A program made the translations under genes and the position numbers. From NCBI GenBank assembly GCA_947588705.1, contig CANPYT010000020.1, forward strand, positions 1 through 33,549: a DNA stretch of 33,549 nucleotides, in the 5' to 3' direction. The notes below the pieces were generated by a model. That model saw only the letters and a list, made by a program, of their open reading frames with translations. It was not told the origin of the DNA and did no database searches. This DNA comes from an uncultured Acetatifactor sp. (GTDB taxonomy: Bacteria > Bacillota > Clostridia > Lachnospirales > Lachnospiraceae). Of the stretch, positions 1 to 7,537 are shown piece after piece. Position 1 is the first letter of the stretch, and each line of letters starts with the position of its first letter.

Positions 1-70
1 GCATGGATTGAAGCCCCTCACGCTCAAAGGTTGTGCCGGATATGCCGTCATCGGTAAAGTGGCGTATGCC

Positions 71-124
71 CGCAAAGCCGCGCCGACGCGCCCCCGGCGC
101 TTTGCGCCTGCCTTCGCCCATGAA
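71..124. repeat. Dispersed intergenic repeat, copy 1
   Basis: This GC-rich stretch matches 25881-25935 at about 47 of 55 aligned positions with a single one-base gap. It can fold: CGCAAAGC at 71-78 is the exact inverted complement of GCTTTGCG (98-105), and GGCGC/GCGCC arms lie within. It sits beyond the tsf terminator, outside any gene. A palindromic, REP-like intergenic repeat is the likeliest explanation, but only two copies are visible here. What it does is unknown. Confidence 0.6.
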
Positions 125-150
125 ATCGGCGGCTGGCTGTACCGTTACGC

Positions 151-189
151 AAAAAGCCCCGGAACCGTCCTGCCGGACGGCCCCAGGGC
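151..189 (-). terminator. Intrinsic terminator after tsf
   Basis: On the minus strand a 15-bp stem, with three G-U wobbles and otherwise perfect, closes a GGCA loop and is followed by TTTTTGCG. It starts about 35 nt after the tsf stop codon. It is a textbook rho-independent terminator and should end the rpsB-tsf transcript. Confidence 0.9.
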
Positions 190-224
190 CTGTGTTTCAC
201 ATTTCTGTTCCGCGCCAAAGGCGT

Positions 225-1163
225 TTAACCATGGATCTGCGCCGCAACCTCCGCCGCAAAATCCTCCTGCTTCTTCTCCAAGCCTTCGCCGGTCTCGAAG
301 CGCACAAACTTCACGATCTGGATATCGGTGCCATTCTCCTTTGCCACCTGGGCCAGGTACTGGGCAACGGTCTGCTTGCCGTCCTCCGCCTTCACGTATA
401 CCTGCTCCAGAAGGCATACCTCTTTCAGCTCCTTGTTCAGACGGCCGTTCACCGCGCCCTCGATCACCTTCTCCGGCTTGCCTGCCATCTTGGGATCCTG
501 GGCGATCTGCGCCGCGATGATCTCCTTCTCATGGGCCTTAAATTCCTCAGACACATCGGAGGTAGCCACATACTTGGGATTCAGTGCCGCCACCTGCATC
601 GCCAGGTTGGTAAGCGCCTCCTTTACCCCGTCGTTCACCACCCCGGTCTTCGCGCTTACGATGACGCCGATCCGGCCGCCGCCATGCACATAGGAGACGA
701 CACAGCCCTCCTGGGCCTCCACTTTCTCAAATCTCCGGATGCTCAGCTTCTCGCCGATAACGGCGATCTTGTCCACCAGCGCGTCCTTCACCGTCTTGGA
801 GCCGTCCTCGATCCAGCTCTCCGCCATAAACGCGTCCATGTCGGCCGCGTCAGAGGCCACTGCCTGCTTTGCCACAGCCTCCACAAACTGCTGGAAGGTC
901 TCGTTCTTCGCCACAAAGTCGGTCTCGGAGTTTACCTCCACAACCGCCGCAACGCGGTCGCCCTGCGCGGCGATACGGCAGATGCCCTCCGCCGCGATCC
1001 TGCCCTCTTTCTTGACTGCCTTGGCCTGGCCGTTCTTTCTCAGGACTTCCACTGCCTCTTCCATATTTCCGTTGGTCTCGTTCAAAGCCTTTTTACAATC
1101 CATCATGCCGGCTCCGGTCTGCTCGCGCAGTTCCTTCACCATAGCTGCGGTAATCTCTGCCAT
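225..1163 (-). CDS. tsf: Translation elongation factor Ts
   Basis: EF-Ts, 312 residues, is the cytoplasmic nucleotide exchange factor that releases GDP from EF-Tu during protein synthesis. The N-terminal UBA-like domain is clear, beginning MAEITAAMVKELREQTGAGM with the family signature MDCKKAL after it, followed by the core with TDFVAKN. The start at 1163 was chosen over a longer in-frame extension because that extension is a basic stretch overlapping rpsB, while AAAGGAG lies just before this ATG. It lies 28 nt after rpsB, the standard rpsB-tsf pair, and ends just ahead of a strong terminator. It has no motility role and is a housekeeping neighbour. Confidence 0.97.
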   Translation of the reverse strand: MAEITAAMVKELREQTGAGMMDCKKALNETNGNMEEAVEVLRKNGQAKAVKKEGRIAAEGICRIAAQGDRVAAVVEVNSETDFVAKNETFQQFVEAVAKQAVASDAADMDAFMAESWIEDGSKTVKDALVDKIAVIGEKLSIRRFEKVEAQEGCVVSYVHGGGRIGVIVSAKTGVVNDGVKEALTNLAMQVAALNPKYVATSDVSEEFKAHEKEIIAAQIAQDPKMAGKPEKVIEGAVNGRLNKELKEVCLLEQVYVKAEDGKQTVAQYLAQVAKENGTDIQIVKFVRFETGEGLEKKQEDFAAEVAAQIHG

Positions 1164-1191
1164 TTTCCAATACTCCTTTCGCCGTCTGCCC

Positions 1192-1959
1192 TTACTCTTC
1201 TTCCTGGTCCGCCACTTCCTCGATGTCCTCTGCCTCGCCGTTCTCTGCAGCTGCATCGGCCTCGGTGTAAACAGCCTCGCCCTGGTTTGCCTCGATCACG
1301 GCGTCAGCCATCTTGGCCACGATCAGCTTTACGGCCCGGATCGCGTCGTCATTACCGGGGATGATATAATCCAGCTCTTCGGGATCGCAGTTGGTATCGC
1401 CGATACCGATCAGGGTGATGCCCAGCGCGTGGGCCTCCTGTACGCAGATCCTCTCCTTCTTGGGATCCACCACAAAGATCGCGTCGGGAACCCTGGTCAT
1501 GTTCTTGATCCCGCCAAGGTTCTTCTCCAGCTTCTCCCACTCCTTGCGCAGCGCGATCACTTCCTTCTTGGGCAGGACGTCGAAAGTTCCGTCCTCGGAC
1601 ATCTTCTCGATGGCGTGAAGCCTTGCGACGCGGGACTGGATCGTCTTAAAGTTGGTGAGCATACCGCCCAGCCATCTCTCGTTTACATAATACATACCGC
1701 AGCGCTCAGCCTCTGTCTTTACCGCGTCCTGGGCCTGCTTCTTAGTGCCCACGAACAAAATGGTACCGCCCTGCGCGGCGATCTCGGACACTGCCCTGTA
1801 TGCCTCATCGACTTTGACTACAGATTTCTGCAGGTCGATGATGTGGATACCGTTTCTCTCGGTAAAGATGTAAGGAGCCATCTTAGGGTTCCATCTTCTG
1901 GTCTGGTGCCCGAAATGCACACCTGCCTCAAGCAGCTGCTTCATTGAAATAACGCTCAT
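1192..1959 (-). CDS. rpsB: 30S ribosomal protein S2
   Basis: Ribosomal protein S2, 255 residues, is a component of the small ribosomal subunit. The N-terminus [20 protein letters not shown] and the segment [10 protein letters not shown] are diagnostic. The C-terminus ends in the usual acidic tail, [13 protein letters not shown] good ribosome binding site (GGAGGT) precedes the ATG. It is the first gene of the rpsB-tsf unit, with its own promoter overlapping the fla operon terminator and a long structured leader upstream. Placement of rpsB-tsf directly after the fla/che operon matches B. subtilis. Confidence 0.98.
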   Translation of the reverse strand: MSVISMKQLLEAGVHFGHQTRRWNPKMAPYIFTERNGIHIIDLQKSVVKVDEAYRAVSEIAAQGGTILFVGTKKQAQDAVKTEAERCGMYYVNERWLGGMLTNFKTIQSRVARLHAIEKMSEDGTFDVLPKKEVIALRKEWEKLEKNLGGIKNMTRVPDAIFVVDPKKERICVQEAHALGITLIGIGDTNCDPEELDYIIPGNDDAIRAVKLIVAKMADAVIEANQGEAVYTEADAAAENGEAEDIEEVADQEEE

Positions 1960-2101
1960 TTTCCTACCTCCGTTTGGTTTTTCTTCCGCACTTCCCCCAC
2001 GGCCCTGCCGTGCGCCAAAGCTGCGTCATGCTCCGGCTTTCTCCGGCGGCTACTCCCCTGCGGAGCACCACCGCCAAATGAAAATGCGTGTTTTTTGCAA
2101 C
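1960..2101 (-). ncRNA. Structured 5' leader of rpsB mRNA (candidate)
   Basis: This stretch of about 140 nt lies between the predicted transcription start and the rpsB ATG and has no coding potential that I can support. On the minus strand it can form a CACGGC-AGG-GCCGTG hairpin (1998-2012). It can also form an outer GGCGG/CCGCC stem (2045-2075) enclosing a CTCC/GGAG hairpin. Ribosomal protein operons are commonly autoregulated through such leaders, so an S2-binding control element is plausible. That function is an inference; I cannot match it to a named RNA family. Confidence 0.4.
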
Positions 2102-2107
2102 GTTTGC

Positions 2108-2136
2108 ATTATAACATAACAAAACCCCTCTTGCAA
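2108..2136 (-). promoter_or_regulatory. Sigma-A type promoter for rpsB-tsf
   Basis: On the minus strand TTGCAA (2131-2136, 4 of 6 matches to the -35 consensus) is followed by a 17-nt spacer and a perfect TATAAT (2108-2113). The TG in front gives an extended -10 (TGTTATAAT). Transcription would begin near 2101. The -35 hexamer lies in the loop of the fla operon terminator. Confidence 0.8.
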
Positions 2137-2145
2137 GGGGTTTTT
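2121..2145 (-). terminator. Intrinsic terminator of the fla/che operon
   Basis: On the minus strand ACCCCT-TGCAAG-AGGGGT forms a stem that A and T runs extend to about 10 bp, followed by TTTTGTTATGTT. It lies about 20 nt after the stop of the last operon gene. The A/T-flanked symmetry means it could also work on the opposite strand, although no plus-strand gene leads into it. Confidence 0.8.
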
Positions 2146-2164
2146 AAATATTCACGCGCCATTC

Positions 2165-3037
2165 CTACGCGATCTCTTCCGCGATCTCTTCCCAGGTGGC
2201 CCCTACGGGTATCTGGTGCGTCCCGGTCCGTATCGTCTTGGAATAGCCCTTTTCCACCAGATAAGTGTCGAACTCCCTGGCGTCCTCGATCAGCCCTGCC
2301 TCTTCCAGCCTGCGGCTCACCGTATAGGAGCTGTCGCCCCGCACGATGGTTATGGTGATGGTCTCCGGCGCTTCCGAGGGAGTTCCCCCTTCTTCGGAGC
2401 CTATGCCCGCGTCAGGCCCAGGGGGCTGTGTAGCTGCTGGAGGCTCTGTAGCCGCCGGGGCTTCTGTCTCTGCCGGGGATTCCGCAGCTGCGGGAGGCTC
2501 TGTCTCTGTCGGGGATGTTGTCGCCGCCGAAGCCCCCTCTGTTGCCGGCGGCTGCGAAACAGCCGGAAGTTCCGGCACGGTTGGCAGCTCCGTAGCTGTC
2601 AGGGATCCCGGCGCCGAAGGGGGTTCTGCCGCTGTTGGGGATGTTGTCGCCGCAGAAGCCCCCGCGGTTGCCGACGGCTCCGTGACGGCCGAGGATTCCG
2701 GCGCCGCCGACGGCTCCGTGACAGCTGAGGATTCCGGCACCGCCGACGGCTCCGTGGCTGCCGGGGCTTCCGTCACCGCAGGCGGCTCCGTGGCCGCCGG
2801 GCCGCCCTCTTCCCCGGAGGCCGCGTCCTGCCCGTCCCCGGCATCCGACGATCCCGAAGGCCGGGGGTCCAGATCCGCCAGGCTCACAGAATCCGCGTCC
2901 ACCATGCCAAGGTTGGCTGCCAGCGCCCGTATCTCCGCATCCGTCAGAGGCTTCTCCGCCGTGGATGTCATTCCCATGATCAGGGCTGTGACAATGATGC
3001 CGATGCCAAGCCCCCTCAGATAATATTTCAGTTTCAC
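2165..3037 (-). CDS. MltG/YceG-like membrane-anchored protein with repetitive stalk
   Basis: Predicted 290-residue membrane protein and last gene of the fla operon. Residues about 7-24 form one membrane segment. Residues about 55-220 are a low-complexity stalk of Ala, Pro, Glu, Ser and Thr with recurring AVTEPSA-like units. The last 65 residues (from TITIVRGDSSYTV) resemble the LysM-like N-terminal domain of endolytic transglycosylase MltG/YceG: an L-x-x-AGLI core, then an F-x-x-YL stretch and a G-x-x-x-P end. The catalytic YceG domain is absent, so it is unlikely to cut peptidoglycan; wall binding is more plausible. The start is GTG, with GGAGGAAAG before it, overlapping the upstream stop by 4 nt (GTGA). 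The family call rests on pattern and is moderate. Confidence 0.7.
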   Translation of the reverse strand: MKLKYYLRGLGIGIIVTALIMGMTSTAEKPLTDAEIRALAANLGMVDADSVSLADLDPRPSGSSDAGDGQDAASGEEGGPAATEPPAVTEAPAATEPSAVPESSAVTEPSAAPESSAVTEPSATAGASAATTSPTAAEPPSAPGSLTATELPTVPELPAVSQPPATEGASAATTSPTETEPPAAAESPAETEAPAATEPPAATQPPGPDAGIGSEEGGTPSEAPETITITIVRGDSSYTVSRRLEEAGLIEDAREFDTYLVEKGYSKTIRTGTHQIPVGATWEEIAEEIA

Positions 3038-3867
3038 AGCTTTCCTCCCGTCTGGCTGTCAAACAATCCGATCACCAGTTTTACTTCGCCGACTCCGAGC
3101 CCCAGCTCTTTCGCGATCTGGACCGGATCCGCGCCCCGGCTGTAAAGCGCCAGGATCCGGTCGTTGGAATTGCCTGCCTCCGCGTCCTCCGCCTGAGGCT
3201 GCCGCACGGGAGCTTCCTCCGCTCCCCCGGCCTCCCGGGCCGCCTTGGCCATTTCCTCCTCCGCCACCCTCACAAAGGCGGCCTTGGGTGTCTCCCCGGC
3301 CTTCGCCGCCGTATGCCTCGAAAGCCTTGCAAGCCCCGACAGCTCCACGGGCTTTGGCGTCTCCGCAGGCCCCGGCATGGCCGCCGTTCCCTGGGGCGCC
3401 GGGGAAGCTTCCCCGACTCCCGCCGTCTCAGTTTCCGGCACCAGACGCTGAAAACTGCTCACCGTCTCCTCCGCCACCTTCACGGTGCGGTTTACCTCGG
3501 ATACCGTATTCTTCAGGTTTGTGTGCTTGTTGTTCAGCATATCATATAAAAAAACGGCCTCCTCATGATTCCTCTGTATCTCGGCCAAAACCGTGTCAGA
3601 ATACTCATTGATCGCCATGATCTTCTCGTTGGACAACCGTTCCAGGGACCGCTCCGTCTTTTCCATCGCATATGTGACCGCTTCGTCCACCACGTCGTCC
3701 ACATGGCTCTTGACGGATTCCATCTCCCGCCCCACCAGGTCCTTCACTTCCGCCCTGGCGTCCGCCGCGGCCTGCGCCCCCTGTTTCCTCTCGCCGGAAG
3801 GGAGCAGAAAGCTCAATACAAAAATGATTCCCCCTGCTGCCAGCAGGAAGATTTCCATCGCATCCAT
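3034..3867 (-). CDS. SwrB-like / DUF6115-type membrane protein
   Basis: 277-residue protein with an N-terminal membrane anchor (about residues 5-22, MEIFLLAAGGIIFVLSFLLP) and a long helical, probably coiled-coil region to about residue 135. A Pro/Ala-rich linker follows, then a C-terminal helix-turn-helix-like end (SNDRILALYSRGADPVQIAKEL). The same layout and the same position, between sigma-28 and rpsB, are seen for B. subtilis SwrB, which promotes flagellar basal body maturation and swarming. It is longer than SwrB (about 167 residues). Orthology is inferred from place and architecture. The final helices resemble those of DUF6115 proteins. GAGGACAG precedes the ATG. Confidence 0.7.
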   Translation of the reverse strand: MDAMEIFLLAAGGIIFVLSFLLPSGERKQGAQAAADARAEVKDLVGREMESVKSHVDDVVDEAVTYAMEKTERSLERLSNEKIMAINEYSDTVLAEIQRNHEEAVFLYDMLNNKHTNLKNTVSEVNRTVKVAEETVSSFQRLVPETETAGVGEASPAPQGTAAMPGPAETPKPVELSGLARLSRHTAAKAGETPKAAFVRVAEEEMAKAAREAGGAEEAPVRQPQAEDAEAGNSNDRILALYSRGADPVQIAKELGLGVGEVKLVIGLFDSQTGGKL

Positions 3868-3911
3868 CTGTCCTCTTTCCCGCCGCCCCGGGGCGGCTCA
3901 ACCGTTTTCGC

Positions 3912-4217
3912 TCAGATCTTGATATCAAAACCGCCGGAGGCCGGACCCTGGGCCTTTGCCTGGGCAGCCTGCCTCCGGCGCCTGCCGCCGTCTCCCTGGT
4001 ACTCGTTGTTCCCCTTTTCCTTTGCGTCAGGGTTCTTTTGATGCCATTCCGGATCATCGCTGCTGCGCACCTGACGGATATTCTGCTCTGTGTGCTTCTG
4101 TACCTGCTGACTGAAATTCGTCTGGTCCACAAAGCCTTTGTTGTCCTCATTGTGCTTGACGGCAGAATAATCCTGCGCCCTTGTGATCGTAGTCAGTTCT
4201 ATGGAGCCAAATGCCAT
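3912..4217 (-). CDS. Small hydrophilic protein of unknown function in the fla operon
   Basis: 101-residue soluble protein that I cannot assign to a named family. The first half (MAFGSIELTTITRAQDYSAV and following) looks ordered and is rich in polar residues. The second half is Lys/Arg/Gly/Gln-rich, probably disordered, with a GGRRRR patch and a short terminal FDIKI. There is no signal peptide or membrane segment. A strong ribosome site (AAGGAGG) supports expression. It lies between fapA and the SwrB-like gene, with short spacers, so it is co-transcribed with motility genes. I have an impression of similar small proteins at this spot in other Lachnospiraceae flagellar loci, from memory only. 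Confidence 0.75.
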   Translation of the reverse strand: MAFGSIELTTITRAQDYSAVKHNEDNKGFVDQTNFSQQVQKHTEQNIRQVRSSDDPEWHQKNPDAKEKGNNEYQGDGGRRRRQAAQAKAQGPASGGFDIKI

Positions 4218-4236
4218 AATACAGCCTCCTTCCCGT

Positions 4237-5826
4237 TCATAGGGGTTTCATCGTGATCTCGCCCTTTTCCCGGACAAACTTACAATAGTGAAAACTGGAC
4301 TGGATGGTCCTCGTCGCGTCTCCGATAATGATCGTCGTACCGGGAAAGATCTCATTGTTTACCTGTACTTCCGCCATTTTCTGGATCTCCATCATCGCCC
4401 GGAACCGCGATATCCTCTCGTTCATCTGTTCCAGCTCCGCGCCCTTCTCTTCCACCAGCTTTGCCACGCTGCGCATATATTTTAACTGGCCTTCATTGTA
4501 ATTGAAGCCCTTTGCGATCTTCTCCTTGAAATTGTTCAGGATCACCTGCGCGTTCTCGACCGTCTTATTCAGGTCTTCCACCGCTTTCTGCATACGGCTG
4601 TACTGGGTCTTTAACAGCGGGTTCACGCCCACCTCCACGATCGTAGAAGCTCCCATGCCCGCGCCGATGGTCTTGGCCGTCACCTTGACGCCCGCCTGGA
4701 CAAAACCGCCTATGATCACGCCCCTGCGCCCGTCCACCCGGACTTCGCTTCCGGCGGAAACCCTGCTGTGCATGATGGCCTCGGCCTCCACATAGCCGCC
4801 CGCCGCCACCCTGGCATTTTCCAGGAATTTTACGATCACATCGCCGCCCGCCTTGAGAAATCCCTTCTGCATCCCGTTCATGCCCTTGGCGATGATGATA
4901 TTCCCGCCGGCGATGACCTTTGCGCCCTCCACAAGGCCGTTGATGATAATATTTCCTCCGGCCTTCACCTCAAAGTTCTCCGCCACGTTCCCGTCTACCT
5001 GGATACTTCCCTCATAGTCGAGGTTTCCGGTGGACACGTCCACATCCTTTACCTGGTACACGTCCGCCACGAACACCTTGTCGTCCACCAGCGACACATG
5101 GCCGTCCACCTCGGAAAATATCGCAAGCTTATCCTCTGACAGACGGATGTTCCTGCCGAATTTCAGGGTATCCCGGCGCACCTCCCTCGGCTTGATCTCC
5201 TGGCCGTAGACATCGCTCCCCGAGATGCCCGGGACCTCCGGGATGATCCTCGCCAGCATATCGCCCTTCTTGCACTGGTTGATCGTGGTCATGTGGAAAT
5301 AATCCACGCTGCCGTCTTCGCGCTGGGCCGGCTTCCTGTGCATATCCGTATTAAAGCAGTATTCGATGCTGGAATCCTTTCCCTGGATGGGGTCCTGGCC
5401 TTTTGCCAGCAGAATATCCGTACAGTAGATTCCCTGGCCCTCAAAATGCGTCTGCAGGGCGTCCAGACGGATCCCGAACTTTATTCCCTTAAAGTGCAGA
5501 TCCCGCATGAAATCGTCCATTGTCATACGGTCCCCCGTTGACGAAGGAGGGATAAAACGCACCACCGCGCTCATATTATCCTCATCTACCGTCAGCGTAT
5601 AAGATTCAGGACATACAGGGCAGTTTCCCTTGTTGAGGTGACTTACGCTGTCCTCCTCATCCATGAGGCACATCTCTATCCGTCTTCTGTCATAGCCGAT
5701 CCCGAGGCCATCCAGATACCCCACAAGTTCGCCTATCTGAATGCTTTCCCCGCCGTCTTTCGGTTGATGCAGAGCTATTCCGTACCCGTCAGAGTCGCTT
5801 ACCAACTGAAAATATCCATTCTGCAT
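4237..5826 (-). CDS. fapA: FapA family (DUF342) flagellar assembly protein A
   Basis: 529-residue cytoplasmic protein of the FapA/DUF342 family. Residues about 1-180 form the N-terminal domain. Residues about 185-400 carry the repeated beta-helix pattern typical of DUF342 (VDGNVAENFEVKAGGNIIINGLV is representative; note spaced V-x-GG-x-I-x-V units). Residues about 410-470 are a predicted coiled coil. Work on Vibrio FapA links the family to control of flagellar placement and assembly; in clostridia the role is less clear. It is directly downstream of the sigma-28 gene (26 nt). B. subtilis has no such gene at this point in the operon. Family call is firm, function inferred. Confidence 0.9.
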   Translation of the reverse strand: MQNGYFQLVSDSDGYGIALHQPKDGGESIQIGELVGYLDGLGIGYDRRRIEMCLMDEEDSVSHLNKGNCPVCPESYTLTVDEDNMSAVVRFIPPSSTGDRMTMDDFMRDLHFKGIKFGIRLDALQTHFEGQGIYCTDILLAKGQDPIQGKDSSIEYCFNTDMHRKPAQREDGSVDYFHMTTINQCKKGDMLARIIPEVPGISGSDVYGQEIKPREVRRDTLKFGRNIRLSEDKLAIFSEVDGHVSLVDDKVFVADVYQVKDVDVSTGNLDYEGSIQVDGNVAENFEVKAGGNIIINGLVEGAKVIAGGNIIIAKGMNGMQKGFLKAGGDVIVKFLENARVAAGGYVEAEAIMHSRVSAGSEVRVDGRRGVIIGGFVQAGVKVTAKTIGAGMGASTIVEVGVNPLLKTQYSRMQKAVEDLNKTVENAQVILNNFKEKIAKGFNYNEGQLKYMRSVAKLVEEKGAELEQMNERISRFRAMMEIQKMAEVQVNNEIFPGTTIIIGDATRTIQSSFHYCKFVREKGEITMKPL

Positions 5827-5852
5827 AGTATTATCCCCATTTGATCGTCAAA

Positions 5853-6626
5853 TTAATTGTCCAGCAAAATTCCCATATAATTCCCCATTTTGACTTTCAT
5901 TTTCTGCAGCGCCCTGGTATGCAGCTGCGAGACCCTGGATTCCGACACCTCCAGGATATTGCTGATCTCCTTCAGCGTCAATTCCTCATAGTAATAGAGC
6001 GTGATGACTTTCTGCTCTTTTTCCGTAAGCAGCTTTAAAGCCTCCCCCAGCACCTTGGTGAGCTCTTCCCGCTCCACCTTTTCCTCCGGCGCCTCAAAGC
6101 TGGACGTCGTGTACCGGTTATAATCCTTGGGAACCTCGCTGCCCTGCTCCATGTACTCGTTCAGGGACACCAGGCCGGTGATCTTCATCTGGGACTGCCA
6201 GTCCAGGTATTCCTCCTCAGAGATGCCAAGCCCCCTGGCGATCTCCTCGTCCGTGGCCCCTCTGCCGGCGGTCTGTTCCACCTCCCGGATCACCGCTTCC
6301 ACACGCTTCTGTTTCTGCCGGATGGTCCTGGGGATCCAGTCCATCCGCCGGATCTGGTCCAGTATGGCGCCCCTGATCCGAAGGCTGGCGTAAGTTTCAA
6401 ATTTGACTTCCTTGAGATAGTCGAATTTGTCAATGGCATCTATCAGCCCAAAGATACCGTAGCTCACCATGTCCTCATACTCTACGTTATATCCAAGGTA
6501 CATGCTGAGCCTCCCGGCCACCATCTTGACAAGAGGAGCATACTCTAAAATGATCTTCTCTCTGGCTTCCGGCGATTTGGTCTTAGCATATTCTTCCAGC
6601 AGCTTTTTTCTGCCTGCCTCATCCAT
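5853..6626 (-). CDS. fliA: RNA polymerase sigma factor for flagellar genes (sigma-28/SigD)
   Basis: 257 residues, the usual size of SigD/FliA. Region 2 is clear (EDMVSYGIFGLIDAIDKFDY, then the -10 contact stretch FETYASLRIRGAILDQIRR with DWIPRTIRQ). Region 4 ends with a helix-turn-helix (LTLKEISNILEVSESRVSQL). It directs RNA polymerase to late flagellar and chemotaxis promoters (flagellin, receptors), none of which lie in this window. FlgM, its usual inhibitor, is also not here. Its late position in a long operon matches B. subtilis, where distance from the operon promoter limits SigD level. The start is supported by AAAGGAGC upstream. Confidence 0.96.
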   Translation of the reverse strand: MDEAGRKKLLEEYAKTKSPEAREKIILEYAPLVKMVAGRLSMYLGYNVEYEDMVSYGIFGLIDAIDKFDYLKEVKFETYASLRIRGAILDQIRRMDWIPRTIRQKQKRVEAVIREVEQTAGRGATDEEIARGLGISEEEYLDWQSQMKITGLVSLNEYMEQGSEVPKDYNRYTTSSFEAPEEKVEREELTKVLGEALKLLTEKEQKVITLYYYEELTLKEISNILEVSESRVSQLHTRALQKMKVKMGNYMGILLDN

Positions 6627-6675
6627 GAAACCCCTGCTCCTTTCCCGTCATCGGGATCTCTCCAAAAGCCCGGCG

Positions 6676-6969
6676 TCATTCCCCGGCCTGTTCCCGAGAT
6701 TCTCCCTCCTGTGTCTGACCTTGCTCGCCCTCCTGGCCCTCGGCCTCCTTCTCAATAACCTCTCCCTCCTGCAGCCGGCGCTTTTCGTTCTGGTCTTCAA
6801 AATAGTCCAGCGTCCATTTCAGGACGCTGCCCAGTATGTAGAAGATCAGCATCACGCAAAACAGGGATACCAGCTTTTCCAGCATGGTATAATGCTTGAC
6901 GAATGTGATGATGCAGGTGACGGCCCCGGCCGTCAGCATCAGGAGCAGAGGTAGATTCTTTCTCTTCAT
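6676..6969 (-). CDS. Small two-helix membrane protein, function unknown
   Basis: 97 residues with two probable membrane segments (about residues 7-23 and 32-52, the latter containing LVSLFCVMLIFYILGSVL) and a strongly acidic, Glu/Gln-rich cytoplasmic tail. I do not recognise a family. AAAGGGGA precedes the ATG, and the gene sits snugly between cheD and the sigma-28 gene, so it is part of the operon. The tail is almost pure Glu, Gly, Gln and Arg, suggesting disorder. It could help a membrane-linked signalling or assembly step, but nothing in the sequence shows this. Confidence 0.8.
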   Translation of the reverse strand: MKRKNLPLLLMLTAGAVTCIITFVKHYTMLEKLVSLFCVMLIFYILGSVLKWTLDYFEDQNEKRRLQEGEVIEKEAEGQEGEQGQTQEGESREQAGE

Positions 6970-7002
6970 ATTTTCCCCTTTTCTGCCGCCTTCGGGCAGC
7001 CG

Positions 7003-7494
7003 TCAGATGATCGACTCCGACATGCCCACGGCGCGGATGTGAAAATCTCCCGTCTCCGGATAAAAAATAACGGTCCTTCCATAATTTTTGCCGGTATCCT
7101 CTGCCAGGATCGGGATCTTCAATTCCTTCAATTTTGCCTTTGTGGCCTCCACATTCCGCTGTCCTACCTGCCCCAGCGCAGAACTTCCCCCCTGGAAGGA
7201 GAACATGGTCGCGCCCCCGGCGATCTTTGCCACCATACGGCTCCTTTTCGCGCCAAGCTTCTCCATCTGCTTTACCAATTCCACGATTCCCGTGTCCGCA
7301 AACTTGGGAATACTCAGCTGCCCGTTTTTGATGGCGGTGCTGTCAGGCAGCATCACATGCGCTAACCCGCCGATCTTTGTCACAGGATCCCGGATCGCGA
7401 TCCCCACGCAGGAGCCAAGGCCCAGAGTAGTCACTCCGTTTGGGCTCACGCAGGTCTTCAGATCCGCCATCCCCACTTTGATTATTTCACTCAT
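7003..7494 (-). CDS. cheD: Chemoreceptor glutamine deamidase CheD
   Basis: 163 residues, a full-length CheD. It deamidates specific glutamines of chemoreceptors and, in B. subtilis, partners CheC. The catalytic set known from Thermotoga CheD is present with identical spacing: Thr23, Cys29 (in TLGLGSCVGIA) and His46 (GGLAHVMLP). The conserved ending with RAVGMSESII is typical. It directly follows cheC (43 nt spacer), as in B. subtilis, which supports a functional CheC-CheD pair. The ribosome site is weak (GGAAATGA), so the start is a little less certain than the family. Confidence 0.97.
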   Translation of the reverse strand: MSEIIKVGMADLKTCVSPNGVTTLGLGSCVGIAIRDPVTKIGGLAHVMLPDSTAIKNGQLSIPKFADTGIVELVKQMEKLGAKRSRMVAKIAGGATMFSFQGGSSALGQVGQRNVEATKAKLKELKIPILAEDTGKNYGRTVIFYPETGDFHIRAVGMSESII

Positions 7495-7537
7495 GAGTCA
7501 TTTCCATATCCTTCACGCCATTAATCGAATCGCTTTT

